Shown here piece by piece: positions 24,680 to 33,351 of a stretch of 64,000 nucleotides of DNA. Location of the stretch: IMG/VR virus record IMGVR_UViG_3300044971_003665, positions 120,017 to 184,016 of that record; one strand, written 5' to 3'. Positions within the stretch are counted from its first letter, which is position 1. Each line of letters starts with the position of its first letter. The stretch comes from a virus. The translations under genes and the position numbers were made by a program. The notes beneath the pieces were generated by a model, which was not told the DNA's origin, did no database searches, and saw only the letters and a program-made list of their open reading frames with translations.

Positions 24680-25792
24680 ATGCATAAACAATCGAAGCCG
24701 GAGGGCTACCTACTCATCGGGCCTGACAACCGTCCGCTATTCCCGTATCCGTATCCCACGCTGGACGAACTGGTCTGCGCGGCCGCAAGGTTCCTGCATC
24801 GTCACTACGGTCAGGGACATTACCTGGACGCGAATGGCGTAAGCCAGACGCTGGAGTGGGTCACGGACAATCTGTCCGTGCGTGTCGTGCCGGTGCGCAT
24901 GACGGCCACCCAGGCATACACCAAGTATGTCAACGACAACCTGGAACGAATCGAGAGCGAAGGCTGGACGCCGCTGAGCTTCATCGAGTTCGTCAGCAGC
25001 GAGGAGTGCGACAACGAGATGATCATCGACACACCACCGCCACTGAAGGACGGGGAGTGGCTGGAGTTAGGAGAGGTAGACGTGGACTCCGGGCAGCTCA
25101 TGCTCTGTGACCCGTGCTACATCGAGAACCAGTGGAAGAAAGCAGATGCGGAAACGAGAACGGTAGCGCCGGCTTACCGGCACAAGGACGGCACCATCCT
25201 CTACTGCACGCTGCACGGGGACGCTCCGCAGAAGGACGCGATCGGGTTCGCCGCCTACGATATCGTGATCGAAAAGTATGGCAAGACGATGAACCAGATG
25301 GGTGGGGAATGCGTCGTTTACGCGATACCAGCAGTCCACAAAAACCCGGGTGAGTTCTCCTACTCTGGCAGCTGCGCTGCGACCGACGATCCCAAGCTCC
25401 AGGGAGGGCAGTTGAACCACACGAAGGGGCACGCCGGAGCGGGCGTGGTCGCCCGCACTGGATTCGGGGACGGAGTCTACCCAGTGACCGCAAGGTATGT
25501 GGAAGACAAAGCTTGGGGCCGCCGCGTTGCCGAGCTGCGAGTCGTGTTCATCGGCGACGAGGAGGAGGATGACGACGCGCAGGGCGACTACGAGAGTCTG
25601 CCCGCGCACATGCGGAAGTTGTGCACGGAAACGGGCACCAACTCGGATGAGTGGACGCCGACTGACGGCCCCTCGACCGGCGTGGGCGCCGAACACTGGT
25701 ATCGGCACGACGACGGACGCACGGCATACGTGTGCGACGACCAGGGCCGCATCACCGTGGATCTGCACCCGGCCGAGGAGGACTCGAAATGA
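24680..25792 (+). CDS. DUF4241-like protein, 370 aa
   Basis: The middle of the protein resembles DUF4241: SGQLMLCDPCYI (residues ~137-150), a strand-rich stretch, then GDGVYPVTARYVED and RVAELRVVFIGDEE near residue 285. DUF4241 proteins are of unknown function and occur in phages and some immunity loci. The N-terminal 110 residues and the acidic C-terminal 75 residues are not part of that pattern. It starts 3 bases after the previous stop and overlaps the next gene by 4 bases. The family call is from the pattern only. Confidence 0.5.
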   Translation: MHKQSKPEGYLLIGPDNRPLFPYPYPTLDELVCAAARFLHRHYGQGHYLDANGVSQTLEWVTDNLSVRVVPVRMTATQAYTKYVNDNLERIESEGWTPLSFIEFVSSEECDNEMIIDTPPPLKDGEWLELGEVDVDSGQLMLCDPCYIENQWKKADAETRTVAPAYRHKDGTILYCTLHGDAPQKDAIGFAAYDIVIEKYGKTMNQMGGECVVYAIPAVHKNPGEFSYSGSCAATDDPKLQGGQLNHTKGHAGAGVVARTGFGDGVYPVTARYVEDKAWGRRVAELRVVFIGDEEEDDDAQGDYESLPAHMRKLCTETGTNSDEWTPTDGPSTGVGAEHWYRHDDGRTAYVCDDQGRITVDLHPAEEDSK

Positions 25793-26112
25793 GCCGCTCC
25801 GGACACACTCCGTTCCCATGGAAGGCTGGCGAGGTGTGCGACGACGACGGCAATCTGACCGGCGTGGACATCGGTAACGTCAAGCTGGACGTGTGCGCCG
25901 CCCATGTGGCGGCCGGGCGGGCGGATGGAAACATGGACGAGCGCGTCATGACGAACGAGGACCGCGCGAACATCAAGCTGATCCTGGCGATCCCGAAGAT
26001 GCTGCGACTTCTCCGGGGCTTCGCCAATGCGAGGACTATGGGCCAGATGGCAAGGCTCGCGGCGGCGTCTGATGTGCTGCTGCAGAAGCTGCCGAAACCG
26101 AACAAATCATGA
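25789..26112 (+). CDS. Conserved phage protein of the HTPxPW type, 107 aa
   Basis: The N-terminal GHTPFPWKAGEV and the downstream EDRANIKLILAIPKML helix match a layout common in small phage proteins of unknown function (HTPGPW at the N terminus, then a region listing residues of an N/A-I-I-A-type helix). Coupled to its neighbours by 4-base overlaps. Confidence 0.6.
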   Translation: MSRSGHTPFPWKAGEVCDDDGNLTGVDIGNVKLDVCAAHVAAGRADGNMDERVMTNEDRANIKLILAIPKMLRLLRGFANARTMGQMARLAAASDVLLQKLPKPNKS

Positions 26113-26696
26113 AGAAGCACACGATTCTGTTCACCAGGCACGAGGGGACGTCAGGCATGACGAACGCCGCTGTGCTTATCCTGGAGACCGACGATGAGAC
26201 TGCCTCCAGCACGGACGCGATGGAGATGTTCAAGCGCGGGATTACCGAGTGGGTCGACGACACCCAAGCCGGGCGGGAGGTCTGGGAGGCGTCCAGAGAG
26301 GATCTCAACATCGGCGACCTGCTCCTCACACAGCCGCAGAACGACGAGGAGTTTGTGACCATCTTGCGCAGGCACGGTGTGAAGCTCCTGTCCATGGAGG
26401 GCCTGGCGTGGGATGCCACCGAATACTACGACACCGTGCTGTCCGAAGATCCGGAGGAGCCGAGCGCCTACGTTGTGTGGGCCGGCACCGGCGTGATCGA
26501 GACGTTCACAAGCGTGGACGCGGCGCAGAACGAACTGGCCTACATGACCACGCAGGGCGACTGCCGAGGGATCGTCTATACGGACCGCGCTGAGGCCGAG
26601 CGCGATGTGGCAGACCGGCGCGCGGCGGATGCCGAAACACAGCGACGAGACGAGAAGCGCGGACTGTATCCGGACAAAGAGGACCCAGCAAACTAG
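26109..26696 (+). CDS. Hypothetical protein, 195 aa
   Basis: An acidic protein with strands and helices in alternation. The C-terminal 45 residues are extremely charged (Arg, Asp, Glu) and probably helical or disordered. It begins at an ATGA overlap and ends 4 bases before the next ATG. Not recognised. Confidence 0.6.
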   Translation: MKKHTILFTRHEGTSGMTNAAVLILETDDETASSTDAMEMFKRGITEWVDDTQAGREVWEASREDLNIGDLLLTQPQNDEEFVTILRRHGVKLLSMEGLAWDATEYYDTVLSEDPEEPSAYVVWAGTGVIETFTSVDAAQNELAYMTTQGDCRGIVYTDRAEAERDVADRRAADAETQRRDEKRGLYPDKEDPAN

Positions 26697-26700
26697 GCGT

Positions 26701-26931
26701 ATGAAATACTACGCCATCAGGTGCTACGAGTCGCCTTTCGGGAGCGACTGCTACTACACCAGCGGCGGAATGCGGACGGAGGTAGTCCACTTTAACTCGC
26801 CGAAGAAGCGGGACGAGTGGGTAAGGATGCCGTCCGTGTGGCCCGAGAAGTTCAGACAGGCGGTGCCGTCGACCTTCGTGGTGCAATGCCCGGCCGAGCA
26901 CGCCAATGTCTACGTGAAAGAGGTCGCGTGA
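26701..26931 (+). CDS. Small hypothetical protein, 76 aa
   Basis: The protein begins MKYYAIRCYESPFG and is rich in Tyr, Val and Lys, probably a small beta-sheet fold. Two Cys residues near the N terminus and one near the C terminus do not form a standard metal site. It is followed by a CCAA-repeat leader. Confidence 0.55.
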   Translation: MKYYAIRCYESPFGSDCYYTSGGMRTEVVHFNSPKKRDEWVRMPSVWPEKFRQAVPSTFVVQCPAEHANVYVKEVA

Positions 26932-26936
26932 CCGGT

Positions 26937-26993
26937 ATGAATACCAAAGAGGAACCAAGCCAACTAACCAACCAACCAACCAACCAACCATGA
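26937..26993 (+). CDS. Mini-ORF made of CCAA repeats, 18 aa
   Basis: ATG at 26937 opens MNTKEEPSQLTNQPTNQP and stops at a TGA that overlaps the next ATG (26990). Most of it is translated CCAA repeat. A role as a coupling leader is more likely than a functional peptide. Confidence 0.35.
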   Translation: MNTKEEPSQLTNQPTNQP

Positions 26994-27253
26994 AAAAGCA
27001 CAAGCAGATCGAATCCCGTCTCAATGCATCGCACGCGCAGCTCCTCCAAGCTGTGCATCAGACTACAGTCAGCCGGAGCGCGGCGACCGTGCGTGCCGTC
27101 ATACGGACCGCCCGAGAGTTCATTCGCACGTTCTGGCGGGCAGTGGAGGCCTTCGCCGAGACCGGCTACCCGACGTCCGAGAAGTTGGAACGCTGGGAGA
27201 CGGGCCGGGCGACGGCGGAGCAGCAAATGCGCAGCCTGGGGGCAACCGTATGA
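26990..27253 (+). CDS. Small helical protein, 87 aa (paralogue of the next gene)
   Basis: An all-helical basic protein. Its second half (FAETGYPTSEKLERWE followed by AEQQMRSLG) resembles the second half of the next gene (FDKTGYPDAWADWERA followed by AEMHLRRMG), so the two genes look like an old tandem duplication. The start overlaps the stop of the repeat-encoded mini-ORF. Confidence 0.6.
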   Translation: MKKHKQIESRLNASHAQLLQAVHQTTVSRSAATVRAVIRTAREFIRTFWRAVEAFAETGYPTSEKLERWETGRATAEQQMRSLGATV

Positions 27254-27522
27254 GCGACTTCGACCAGTCGCAGTATCGCCGCCTCAAGACCCGGCTGACC
27301 ACCAAGAAGAACAAGTTCGATGCTGCCCTGCGGTCGGCCCGCGGCGGACGCATGGACGACTCGCACGACGCTCTCATCACCGTGTCGAAAGCCCTCATCG
27401 AGGAGGTCAACTACGCGAACGAGTGCTTCGACAAGACCGGCTACCCAGACGCGTGGGCAGACTGGGAGCGTGCCAAGATGGACGCGGAGATGCACCTGCG
27501 GCGGATGGGGGTGAAGCCGTGA
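27250..27522 (+). CDS. Small helical protein, 90 aa (paralogue of the previous gene)
   Basis: A helical, charged protein that shares the TGYP...W...A(E/M)xxLRxMG C-terminal pattern with the gene before it. The N-terminal halves are more diverged. Coupled on both sides by 4-base overlaps (GTGA on the 3' side). Function unknown. Confidence 0.6.
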   Translation: MSDFDQSQYRRLKTRLTTKKNKFDAALRSARGGRMDDSHDALITVSKALIEEVNYANECFDKTGYPDAWADWERAKMDAEMHLRRMGVKP

Positions 27523-27779
27523 AGAAAGGAAAGCTCTGCAGACCGCCGAAGGATGCGACGGATATTCACATGTGGACTGGTCGCAGCTGGAAGCCGTATG
27601 ACGGTAAACCGGCGACCGCGTTCAGCTACAAGGACGACCGAGGTTGCCCTTGTGCGGGCACTACTGACGCCGAGTCCGTGCAGCATGACCGCGCAATGGA
27701 TTATACATGCAAGCGCTGGAGTGCTGCGAACGGCAGACTCCTGCCAGCCTTGCGAGTAGCGCGCAGGAGGTCGAAATGA
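27519..27779 (+). CDS. Small hypothetical protein, 86 aa
   Basis: It starts at GTG 27519, overlapping the previous stop. Basic protein with a CPC triplet (GCPCAG) and two further Cys residues. The tail is Arg-rich. A GGAGG sequence near its 3' end lies 8 bases before the methyltransferase start, one of the few good ribosome-binding sites in the window. Confidence 0.55.
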   Translation: MKKGKLCRPPKDATDIHMWTGRSWKPYDGKPATAFSYKDDRGCPCAGTTDAESVQHDRAMDYTCKRWSAANGRLLPALRVARRRSK

Positions 27780-29875
27780 TCGACAATCTAGTGTATCTCG
27801 ATGAGCGAGAGGATAATATGGTGGATCTCTTTTGCGGGGCTGGCGGGTCCGGAGGTGGACTGCTGGACGCCACAGATCTGATGGGACGCAAGGTGAGCGG
27901 CACGTTCGTTAACCACTGGGATAAGGCGATCCTCATCCACCAAGAGAACCACCCGGAGCACAGGCATCTGGCGGAGGATCTGTTCACGTTGGACCCTACC
28001 GCTGTGTTCCCGGTCGGCACCTACTGCAGCCTGCTCTGGGCGTCGCCGCAATGCACGTTCTTCAGCGTCGCGCGCGGGGCCAGCTGCGTCAACGAGCAGG
28101 ACCGCAGCCACGCGCACTCGGTCACCGACTGGGTGAAGCATCTGCGACCTGAAGCCGTAATCGTGGAAAATGTTAGGGAATTCGTTTCGTGGGGCCCTGT
28201 GACCCAGAAGCGTTGGCCGGAAAAAGCGGGTCCGCCAATCGTGGACGAACTCATGTGGGCTCGGAAGGGCAGACCAGTGAAACTGCCGAGAAAAGAGCGC
28301 CGACGGGCGAAAGAGACCGAGACAGACTGGGGCAAGCGCATGAAGGCTGCCGGCTACCAACCCTACGAGGCGCCGGACAAGGAGCGCCGCGGCGAATACT
28401 TCCAGGCATGGATCGCCGAGATGCAGGCGCTGGGATACGAGTCCGACTACCGCGTCCTCAAGTCCGCTGACTACGGTGACCCCACCATCCGCCAGAGGCT
28501 GTTCGTCTACTTCGTCCGCAAGGATTCAGGCAAGAAGATCGTCTGGCCGGACCCCTACGCCGGGGAGCGCGGCACCGGGCACGGGCGTCCGATGGACTGG
28601 CGCACCGCGCGGGGCATCATTCAGTGGGCGATTAAAGGCCTGAGCGTGTTTACGCGGGACAAAAACCTCGCTGACAATACGTTCCGCCGCCTGGCCATCG
28701 GGTTGGTGAAATACGGCCTGCGCGAGTTCCTGATCAGCTCGGCTCATGGCAGCCCGAAGGCGTCGGACTGTGATCGTCGTGTGCACGACGTGGACCAGCC
28801 GCTGCTGACGTTTACCGCGAAGGGTGAGCGCGGACTGGTGAAGGCCGAAGGGGAATTCATCACGCCGAACTTCGGCGAAGCCCCAGGCCAAGAGCCCAGG
28901 ACGCACAGCGTGGACGACCCGGTGCCCACGGTCACGAGCCACGGGGCCGGCGGCGTCGTGAGGTCAGAGGCCTACATCATCCCGCACCATGCCGGCAGCA
29001 AAAAGGACTGGGTGAAGGGCGTCGACTCGCCGGTCAGCACTGTGACCACCACGATGACCGGCGAGGGCCTCGTGGAGCCGGCGATCGTTCAGCTGAAGGG
29101 CCAGAGCACCGCCCAGAGCATCGACAGCCCCCTGACGGCGCTCACAGCATCCCAGGGGCACTACGTGATGCAACCTGAGATCGCCACGCTGGACAACCAG
29201 CGCGGCACCGGCGTATGCAAGGACGTGGACTCCCCGCTGCGGACCTCCACGGCTGGCGGCTGCAACCAGGCCATTGCCGAGGCGTTCATGTTCGCCATCG
29301 ACCAGACAGGCGGCGCCAGGGGCAACGACGGGACCTACCCGGTCGACGCCCCGGTCCGCACAATCGTGACCAAGGCGAACCAGACCTGCATCGAGGTCGA
29401 GCTCGAGGTGGTGTCCGACCGGTTCCTTCACGCGTGCAGCGAGAAGGGCGTGGACACCTCGCGCGCCACCACGTTCCTCAACCATCTGGTGACGGAGCTG
29501 AAGCGCCGGGGCAAGGTCGACGCCAAGCCGTGGATCTACGTCTACTACAGCAACGGCTCGGAGGGGAAGTCGATCGACGAGCCGCTGCCGACCGTGCGCA
29601 CCAAGGCCGGGCACGCCCTGGTCTACCCGGTGATCGAACTGGACGGGAAGCTGATCAAGATCGACCTGTTCTATCGCATGCTGACGCCACTCGAGCTGCA
29701 GCGCGCGATGGGTTTTCCCGATTCAATGACATGGGCAAACTGCAACAAGAGCGAGATCATTAGGGCCATCGGAAACAGCGTCAGCCGCGGCGTGTCTCGA
29801 GCCATCGGCTTGGCGTGGTATTCGCAGGACTCCAACGTGTGGGACAAAGTAAAGCCTATCTACGAAGCAGCATAG
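27776..29875 (+). CDS. C5 cytosine DNA methyltransferase with repeat-rich insert
   Basis: It transfers a methyl group from SAM to C5 of cytosine in DNA. Motif I is DLFCGAGGSGGG (residues 17-28), the catalytic motif IV is SPQCTFFS with Cys93, motif VI is ENV (131-133), motif VIII is DYGDPTIRQRLFV, and motifs IX-X (LTPLELQRAMGFP, IIRAIGNSVSRGV) lie at the C terminus. Between VIII and IX is an insert of roughly 300 residues with at least seven repeats of the form (S/D)-(V/I)-D-x-P-x-x-T, each ~30-50 residues apart. This insert occupies the target-recognition region. At 699 residues it is long for the family. No restriction enzyme is adjacent, so it is probably a protective phage methylase. ATG 27776 follows GGAGGT. 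Confidence 0.9.
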   Translation: MIDNLVYLDEREDNMVDLFCGAGGSGGGLLDATDLMGRKVSGTFVNHWDKAILIHQENHPEHRHLAEDLFTLDPTAVFPVGTYCSLLWASPQCTFFSVARGASCVNEQDRSHAHSVTDWVKHLRPEAVIVENVREFVSWGPVTQKRWPEKAGPPIVDELMWARKGRPVKLPRKERRRAKETETDWGKRMKAAGYQPYEAPDKERRGEYFQAWIAEMQALGYESDYRVLKSADYGDPTIRQRLFVYFVRKDSGKKIVWPDPYAGERGTGHGRPMDWRTARGIIQWAIKGLSVFTRDKNLADNTFRRLAIGLVKYGLREFLISSAHGSPKASDCDRRVHDVDQPLLTFTAKGERGLVKAEGEFITPNFGEAPGQEPRTHSVDDPVPTVTSHGAGGVVRSEAYIIPHHAGSKKDWVKGVDSPVSTVTTTMTGEGLVEPAIVQLKGQSTAQSIDSPLTALTASQGHYVMQPEIATLDNQRGTGVCKDVDSPLRTSTAGGCNQAIAEAFMFAIDQTGGARGNDGTYPVDAPVRTIVTKANQTCIEVELEVVSDRFLHACSEKGVDTSRATTFLNHLVTELKRRGKVDAKPWIYVYYSNGSEGKSIDEPLPTVRTKAGHALVYPVIELDGKLIKIDLFYRMLTPLELQRAMGFPDSMTWANCNKSEIIRAIGNSVSRGVSRAIGLAWYSQDSNVWDKVKPIYEAA

Positions 29876-29876
29876 C

Positions 29877-30752
29877 ATGAAAACTGAAATCAAACCGACC
29901 AAAACGCAGCAGAAAGTCGCCGAGCAGGTGCGTGCCTACCTGAAGCGGCTCGGCATCGACAGTGAAGAAGTCGAAAGCGACGGAACCATCCTGCTGACGG
30001 CGTCTGACCGCCGCAGCGCCGGCGACGATGAACCCGCACAGGAAATCATCGACAGCATGCGCGCGCACGCCAAAGCGATCCGCGCGCTGTCGCCCTACGT
30101 GTTCGTCGGCACCGAACACATCGACGAATGGGTGCACCTGAATGTCCGGGTGAAGACCGCAGCCAGGAAGGACAAGCCAGAGGTGGCAGCGCAGGAGATC
30201 AACTGCGGACTGAAGGCGAAGTTCCCGGAGTGCATCAGCAAGCATCCGAAGACTCGGTCGGTCGACGTCGACATGCCGTTTGGGTTCGACGGGCGCATAA
30301 CGGTGTGGACACTCGTCGAGGGACCCCACGGAAAACGCAGTATCAACTTCGGGTGGAAGTTGTCCGGCGACGCCACAGAGGGATGGGTATTGCTCGTCGA
30401 ATGGGGCGAGCACAAAATCAAGCGACCGGCGACGTTCAAGAAGCTGACGGACGGCATCGTCCTGAAGCAACTGGAGACGCTGCTCGCGCGGCTGAAGGAT
30501 CCGTTGGACGCCACGGGCTGGACGATCAACGTCAAAACGCCGGACGGGTTCATGATGACGGGCAGGCACAGGCAGCACTTCGGTCTATGGCAGGTGCTGG
30601 ACAGGGAGACGGACAAAATGAAGTCGCCGGTGTGGGCCGACAAAAGGGACCTGACCATCCTGCTCATCAACAACTTCAGCGGGAAAGAGATCTGCGCAAG
30701 CGTCGGACAGCCCGTCCCTGAGGAAATCAAACCGATGGAGATCGTCCAATGA
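29877..30752 (+). CDS. Hypothetical protein, 291 aa
   Basis: It starts one base after the methyltransferase stop. The N-terminal ~60 residues are basic and helical, and the rest alternates strands with charged loops. It has no recognisable catalytic motif. It is coupled to the next gene by a 4-base overlap and could be an accessory to the methyltransferase, by position only. Confidence 0.6.
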   Translation: MKTEIKPTKTQQKVAEQVRAYLKRLGIDSEEVESDGTILLTASDRRSAGDDEPAQEIIDSMRAHAKAIRALSPYVFVGTEHIDEWVHLNVRVKTAARKDKPEVAAQEINCGLKAKFPECISKHPKTRSVDVDMPFGFDGRITVWTLVEGPHGKRSINFGWKLSGDATEGWVLLVEWGEHKIKRPATFKKLTDGIVLKQLETLLARLKDPLDATGWTINVKTPDGFMMTGRHRQHFGLWQVLDRETDKMKSPVWADKRDLTILLINNFSGKEICASVGQPVPEEIKPMEIVQ

Positions 30753-31162
30753 AGAAAACAACAGCCCCCAAACAACTGCTCATGAACTTCACCGCCGCCC
30801 GCGAGGCGGTGACGGTGGCCATGACACAGCTGGAAACAGCGACGGCCGAACTGGCGAAGGCCATGGACGGCAGCAACCCGGAGACGAAGTCCATGGTGGA
30901 CGACGAGATGAAAGAGATGCGCAAGTCCGTGAAACGTCTCGTCGGCGTCCTGTGTGACCAGACCGGGATGGACTTCCACAAGATGTGGGTCATGGTCTAC
31001 CACGAGCATCACAAGCGCACGGAGTTCCACGCGGTCGCGGCCAGCCACGGCAAGGGAGCGCACCTGGACGCCGTGGAAAAAGCCGGACAGTTGCCGGCCC
31101 TGCGCGAGACGGTGGAGGAGATGCTGCAGAGCGACAAATACGGCCCGCTGGTCGTCCCATGA
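30749..31162 (+). CDS. Hypothetical protein, 137 aa, helical
   Basis: Residues 15-75 form a long, Ala/Glu/Lys-rich helical region likely to be a coiled coil. The rest contains a His-rich stretch (VYHEHHKRTEFHAV) that might bind metal. Coupled to both neighbours by 4-base overlaps. Not recognised. Confidence 0.55.
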   Translation: MKKTTAPKQLLMNFTAAREAVTVAMTQLETATAELAKAMDGSNPETKSMVDDEMKEMRKSVKRLVGVLCDQTGMDFHKMWVMVYHEHHKRTEFHAVAASHGKGAHLDAVEKAGQLPALRETVEEMLQSDKYGPLVVP

Positions 31163-31410
31163 GCACGCCCCGGATACTGCCGAGCGCGCCGGACGAGATC
31201 CCGGGACATCCGGTGGCCGACTGGCTGCACGAGACGCAGGCCGGCGAGACCAAGCTGGACTACCCGGAATGGGTGGAGCAGCGCTACCAGGACAATCCCG
31301 ACGACTACTGCCGCACCTGCTTCGAGCCCTACGCGGACAACGGGGACGGATGGGACGGCGAATGCCCGATCTGCGCGGACCGGACAGCCGCACAAGAAGA
31401 CGAAGGCTGA
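31159..31410 (+). CDS. Small zinc-ribbon-like protein, 83 aa
   Basis: CRTC (near residue 51) and CPIC (near residue 70) are separated by ~15 acidic residues, a zinc-ribbon spacing. The N-terminal half is Pro/Trp-rich. One of several tiny Cys-pair proteins in this array. Confidence 0.55.
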   Translation: MSTPRILPSAPDEIPGHPVADWLHETQAGETKLDYPEWVEQRYQDNPDDYCRTCFEPYADNGDGWDGECPICADRTAAQEDEG

Positions 31411-31461
31411 CAGCCGACAGCCTACAACGAGGAAAATAGCAACCACGACAACAACAACAAC
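31411..31461 (+). promoter_or_regulatory. CAA-repeat leader before the GHKL ATPase
   Basis: The bases directly before the ATG are CACGACAACAACAACAAC. A GAGG lies ~30 bases upstream, too far to act as a ribosome-binding site. No promoter is evident. Confidence 0.35.
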
Positions 31462-33291
31462 ATGACAACAGCACCAGCACCTATCAAAACAGAGCGCCGC
31501 ACCATGCGTGCGCACAGCAACCTAGTCCTCCAGGTCATCAAATCGCAGGCCGGCACCATAGCCAAAGCCATTCTGGAAGGGGTCATGAACTCCATTGACC
31601 AGGCCGCGAAGAACATCGCGGTCACCATCACGGCCAAGCTGGTCCGCATCACGGACGACGGCAGGGGCTTCGCCGGGCAGATCGTCAAGGACGTATTCGA
31701 GGAGTTCGGCAACCCGCACCCCATGGACGACGAAGGCTTCGCCAAGGACACCGTATTCGGCAAGTTCCGCATCGGACGCGGGCAGATGTTCGCGTTCGGA
31801 AAGAACACCTGGCGCTCGGCCAACTTCAGGATGATCACCGACGTCGAAAAGTGGGGGCTCGATTATGACTACGAGGAGGGACACCCCGACCAGCCCGGAT
31901 GCATCGTCGAGATCGATCTCTACGATGCGCTGTCGCTGCGCGACATCCAGCACACCGTGGACCAGATCACGAAGTTCTGCCGCTACACCGACCGCAACCT
32001 GGTCGTCAACGGCAAGAGTGTCGCGACGGACCCGGCCACGCTGAAGTGGGACGTGGTCAACGACCTCGCCTACATCAAGAAGAAAGTGGTCGAACACCGC
32101 TACCGCAACGGCACCGGGCTGGACGTTTACCAGCAGGGCGTTTTTGTCGAGTCCCTGCCGTTGTCGGAATTCGGACTCGAGGGGGTGATCGTCATTCGGC
32201 AGGAAGTCAGCGTCAACTTCGCCCGCAACCAGGTGCTACGCCGCTGCGCGCGCTGGAAAAAGATCGCGCAGCTGTTGAAGGAAGAGGGCATCAGGAGCGC
32301 CTCGAACAAGAAGAAGCTGAACCGCCAGGAGGCGCGGAACTTCGTGGAGGAATACGCCGGCGGCGGCTATGTCGCCCACGGTGTGTTCTACGACACCGCC
32401 TGCCTACCGGATGTCACCGGGAAGCTCTGGTCTCCGCATCAGCTCTACAACCTCATCCACACCCGGTCCGACACGCCGAAGATCCTGCGCGACGCTGATG
32501 GTCGCGTGTCTCTGTGTTTCGGGCCGAAGGGCGATCACGAGGCCGAGAAGGTGATGCAGCTGAAACGGGCTGTCGTCCTGGACGAAGTGGTCCTGGAGTG
32601 GCTGCATGCGGACGATATCGACGACCCTGCCGAACAGGGAGCAGCAGCTATCAAGGTGATCTGCGAAGTGCTGCCGTCGAGGAGCAACGAACAACCGTAT
32701 GACCGCTTTCGCGGCATGCTGGTCTGGGCGGACTACAAGCTTCTGCTCGAGGATGTGGACGACCGCGATTACCACCGCCTCAGTCCGGACGAATACACGC
32801 AGCGGGAGGATGACTTCGTTCGCTGCATCGAGAACGTCATGAGCCATCTGGACTACTCCGTGAACGGATTCCAAGACAGGGAAAACCGTTCCGCTGGCAT
32901 CGGACAGACGGACCTGACAAAAGCGTGGACGGACGGCGTCAGTCACATCACGTTCGACCGTAACTTTGTCGCCACGCTGAATCTCAGCATGGAGCGCGAC
33001 TGGTTCAAGGCGGGTCTCATCGTGGCGGACATGTATGCCTTCACGAGCGACAGCACGGCGGAAAAGGACGACAGCGTGGAGTGCCTGCAACGCTACGCGG
33101 ACTTCACCGAGGCGCTGCCTGATGCGTGCCGGAGGGCATACCAGACGTTCATCAACATCATGCTGCGTCGCGGCGGCAAGCTGCCGAAGCCGGTGCAGGA
33201 GAACATCATCAAGGAGGCGGAGGCGTATGCTCACGAGCAGCACGTCTACAAGGACGAGGAAGCGTCGGCGTCACCGCACGGCGTAAACTAA
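31462..33291 (+). CDS. GHKL-family ATPase, 609 aa
   Basis: The N-terminal domain carries the GHKL (gyrase/Hsp90/histidine kinase/MutL) ATP-binding signature: the N box EGVMNSIDQAA (Glu39 as general base, Asn43 for Mg), the G1 box DDGRGF (65-70) and a glycine-rich G2-like loop GKFRIGRGQMFAFG (100-113) forming the lid. The region to about residue 290 suggests a second transducer-like domain. The rest (~320 residues) is unassigned. It is not a gyrase or MutL by length. A chaperone-like or MORC-like role is possible. A second, divergent GHKL protein lies at 49926. A hairpin follows the gene, so it may end a transcription unit. Confidence 0.75.
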   Translation: MTTAPAPIKTERRTMRAHSNLVLQVIKSQAGTIAKAILEGVMNSIDQAAKNIAVTITAKLVRITDDGRGFAGQIVKDVFEEFGNPHPMDDEGFAKDTVFGKFRIGRGQMFAFGKNTWRSANFRMITDVEKWGLDYDYEEGHPDQPGCIVEIDLYDALSLRDIQHTVDQITKFCRYTDRNLVVNGKSVATDPATLKWDVVNDLAYIKKKVVEHRYRNGTGLDVYQQGVFVESLPLSEFGLEGVIVIRQEVSVNFARNQVLRRCARWKKIAQLLKEEGIRSASNKKKLNRQEARNFVEEYAGGGYVAHGVFYDTACLPDVTGKLWSPHQLYNLIHTRSDTPKILRDADGRVSLCFGPKGDHEAEKVMQLKRAVVLDEVVLEWLHADDIDDPAEQGAAAIKVICEVLPSRSNEQPYDRFRGMLVWADYKLLLEDVDDRDYHRLSPDEYTQREDDFVRCIENVMSHLDYSVNGFQDRENRSAGIGQTDLTKAWTDGVSHITFDRNFVATLNLSMERDWFKAGLIVADMYAFTSDSTAEKDDSVECLQRYADFTEALPDACRRAYQTFINIMLRRGGKLPKPVQENIIKEAEAYAHEQHVYKDEEASASPHGVN

Positions 33292-33303
33292 CAAGCAGCA
33301 ACA

Positions 33304-33334
33304 TCGCGCCGGGGAGACACTCTCCCCGGCGCGA
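33304..33334 (+). terminator. Hairpin after the GHKL gene
   Basis: TCGCGCCGGGGAGA at 33304-33317 pairs with TCTCCCCGGCGCGA at 33321-33334 around a 3-base loop. The stem is perfect (14 bp), but no T-tract follows, so it may be an RNA-stability or pausing element rather than a true terminator. Confidence 0.6.
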
Positions 33335-33351
33335 GTCGTTGCAGATAAAAA

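Noticed and set aside
26955-26989. CRISPR-like or minisatellite interpretation of the CCAA repeats
   Set aside because: The unit is only four bases, there are no spacers, and the same A/C-rich composition recurs with other units at other start codons.
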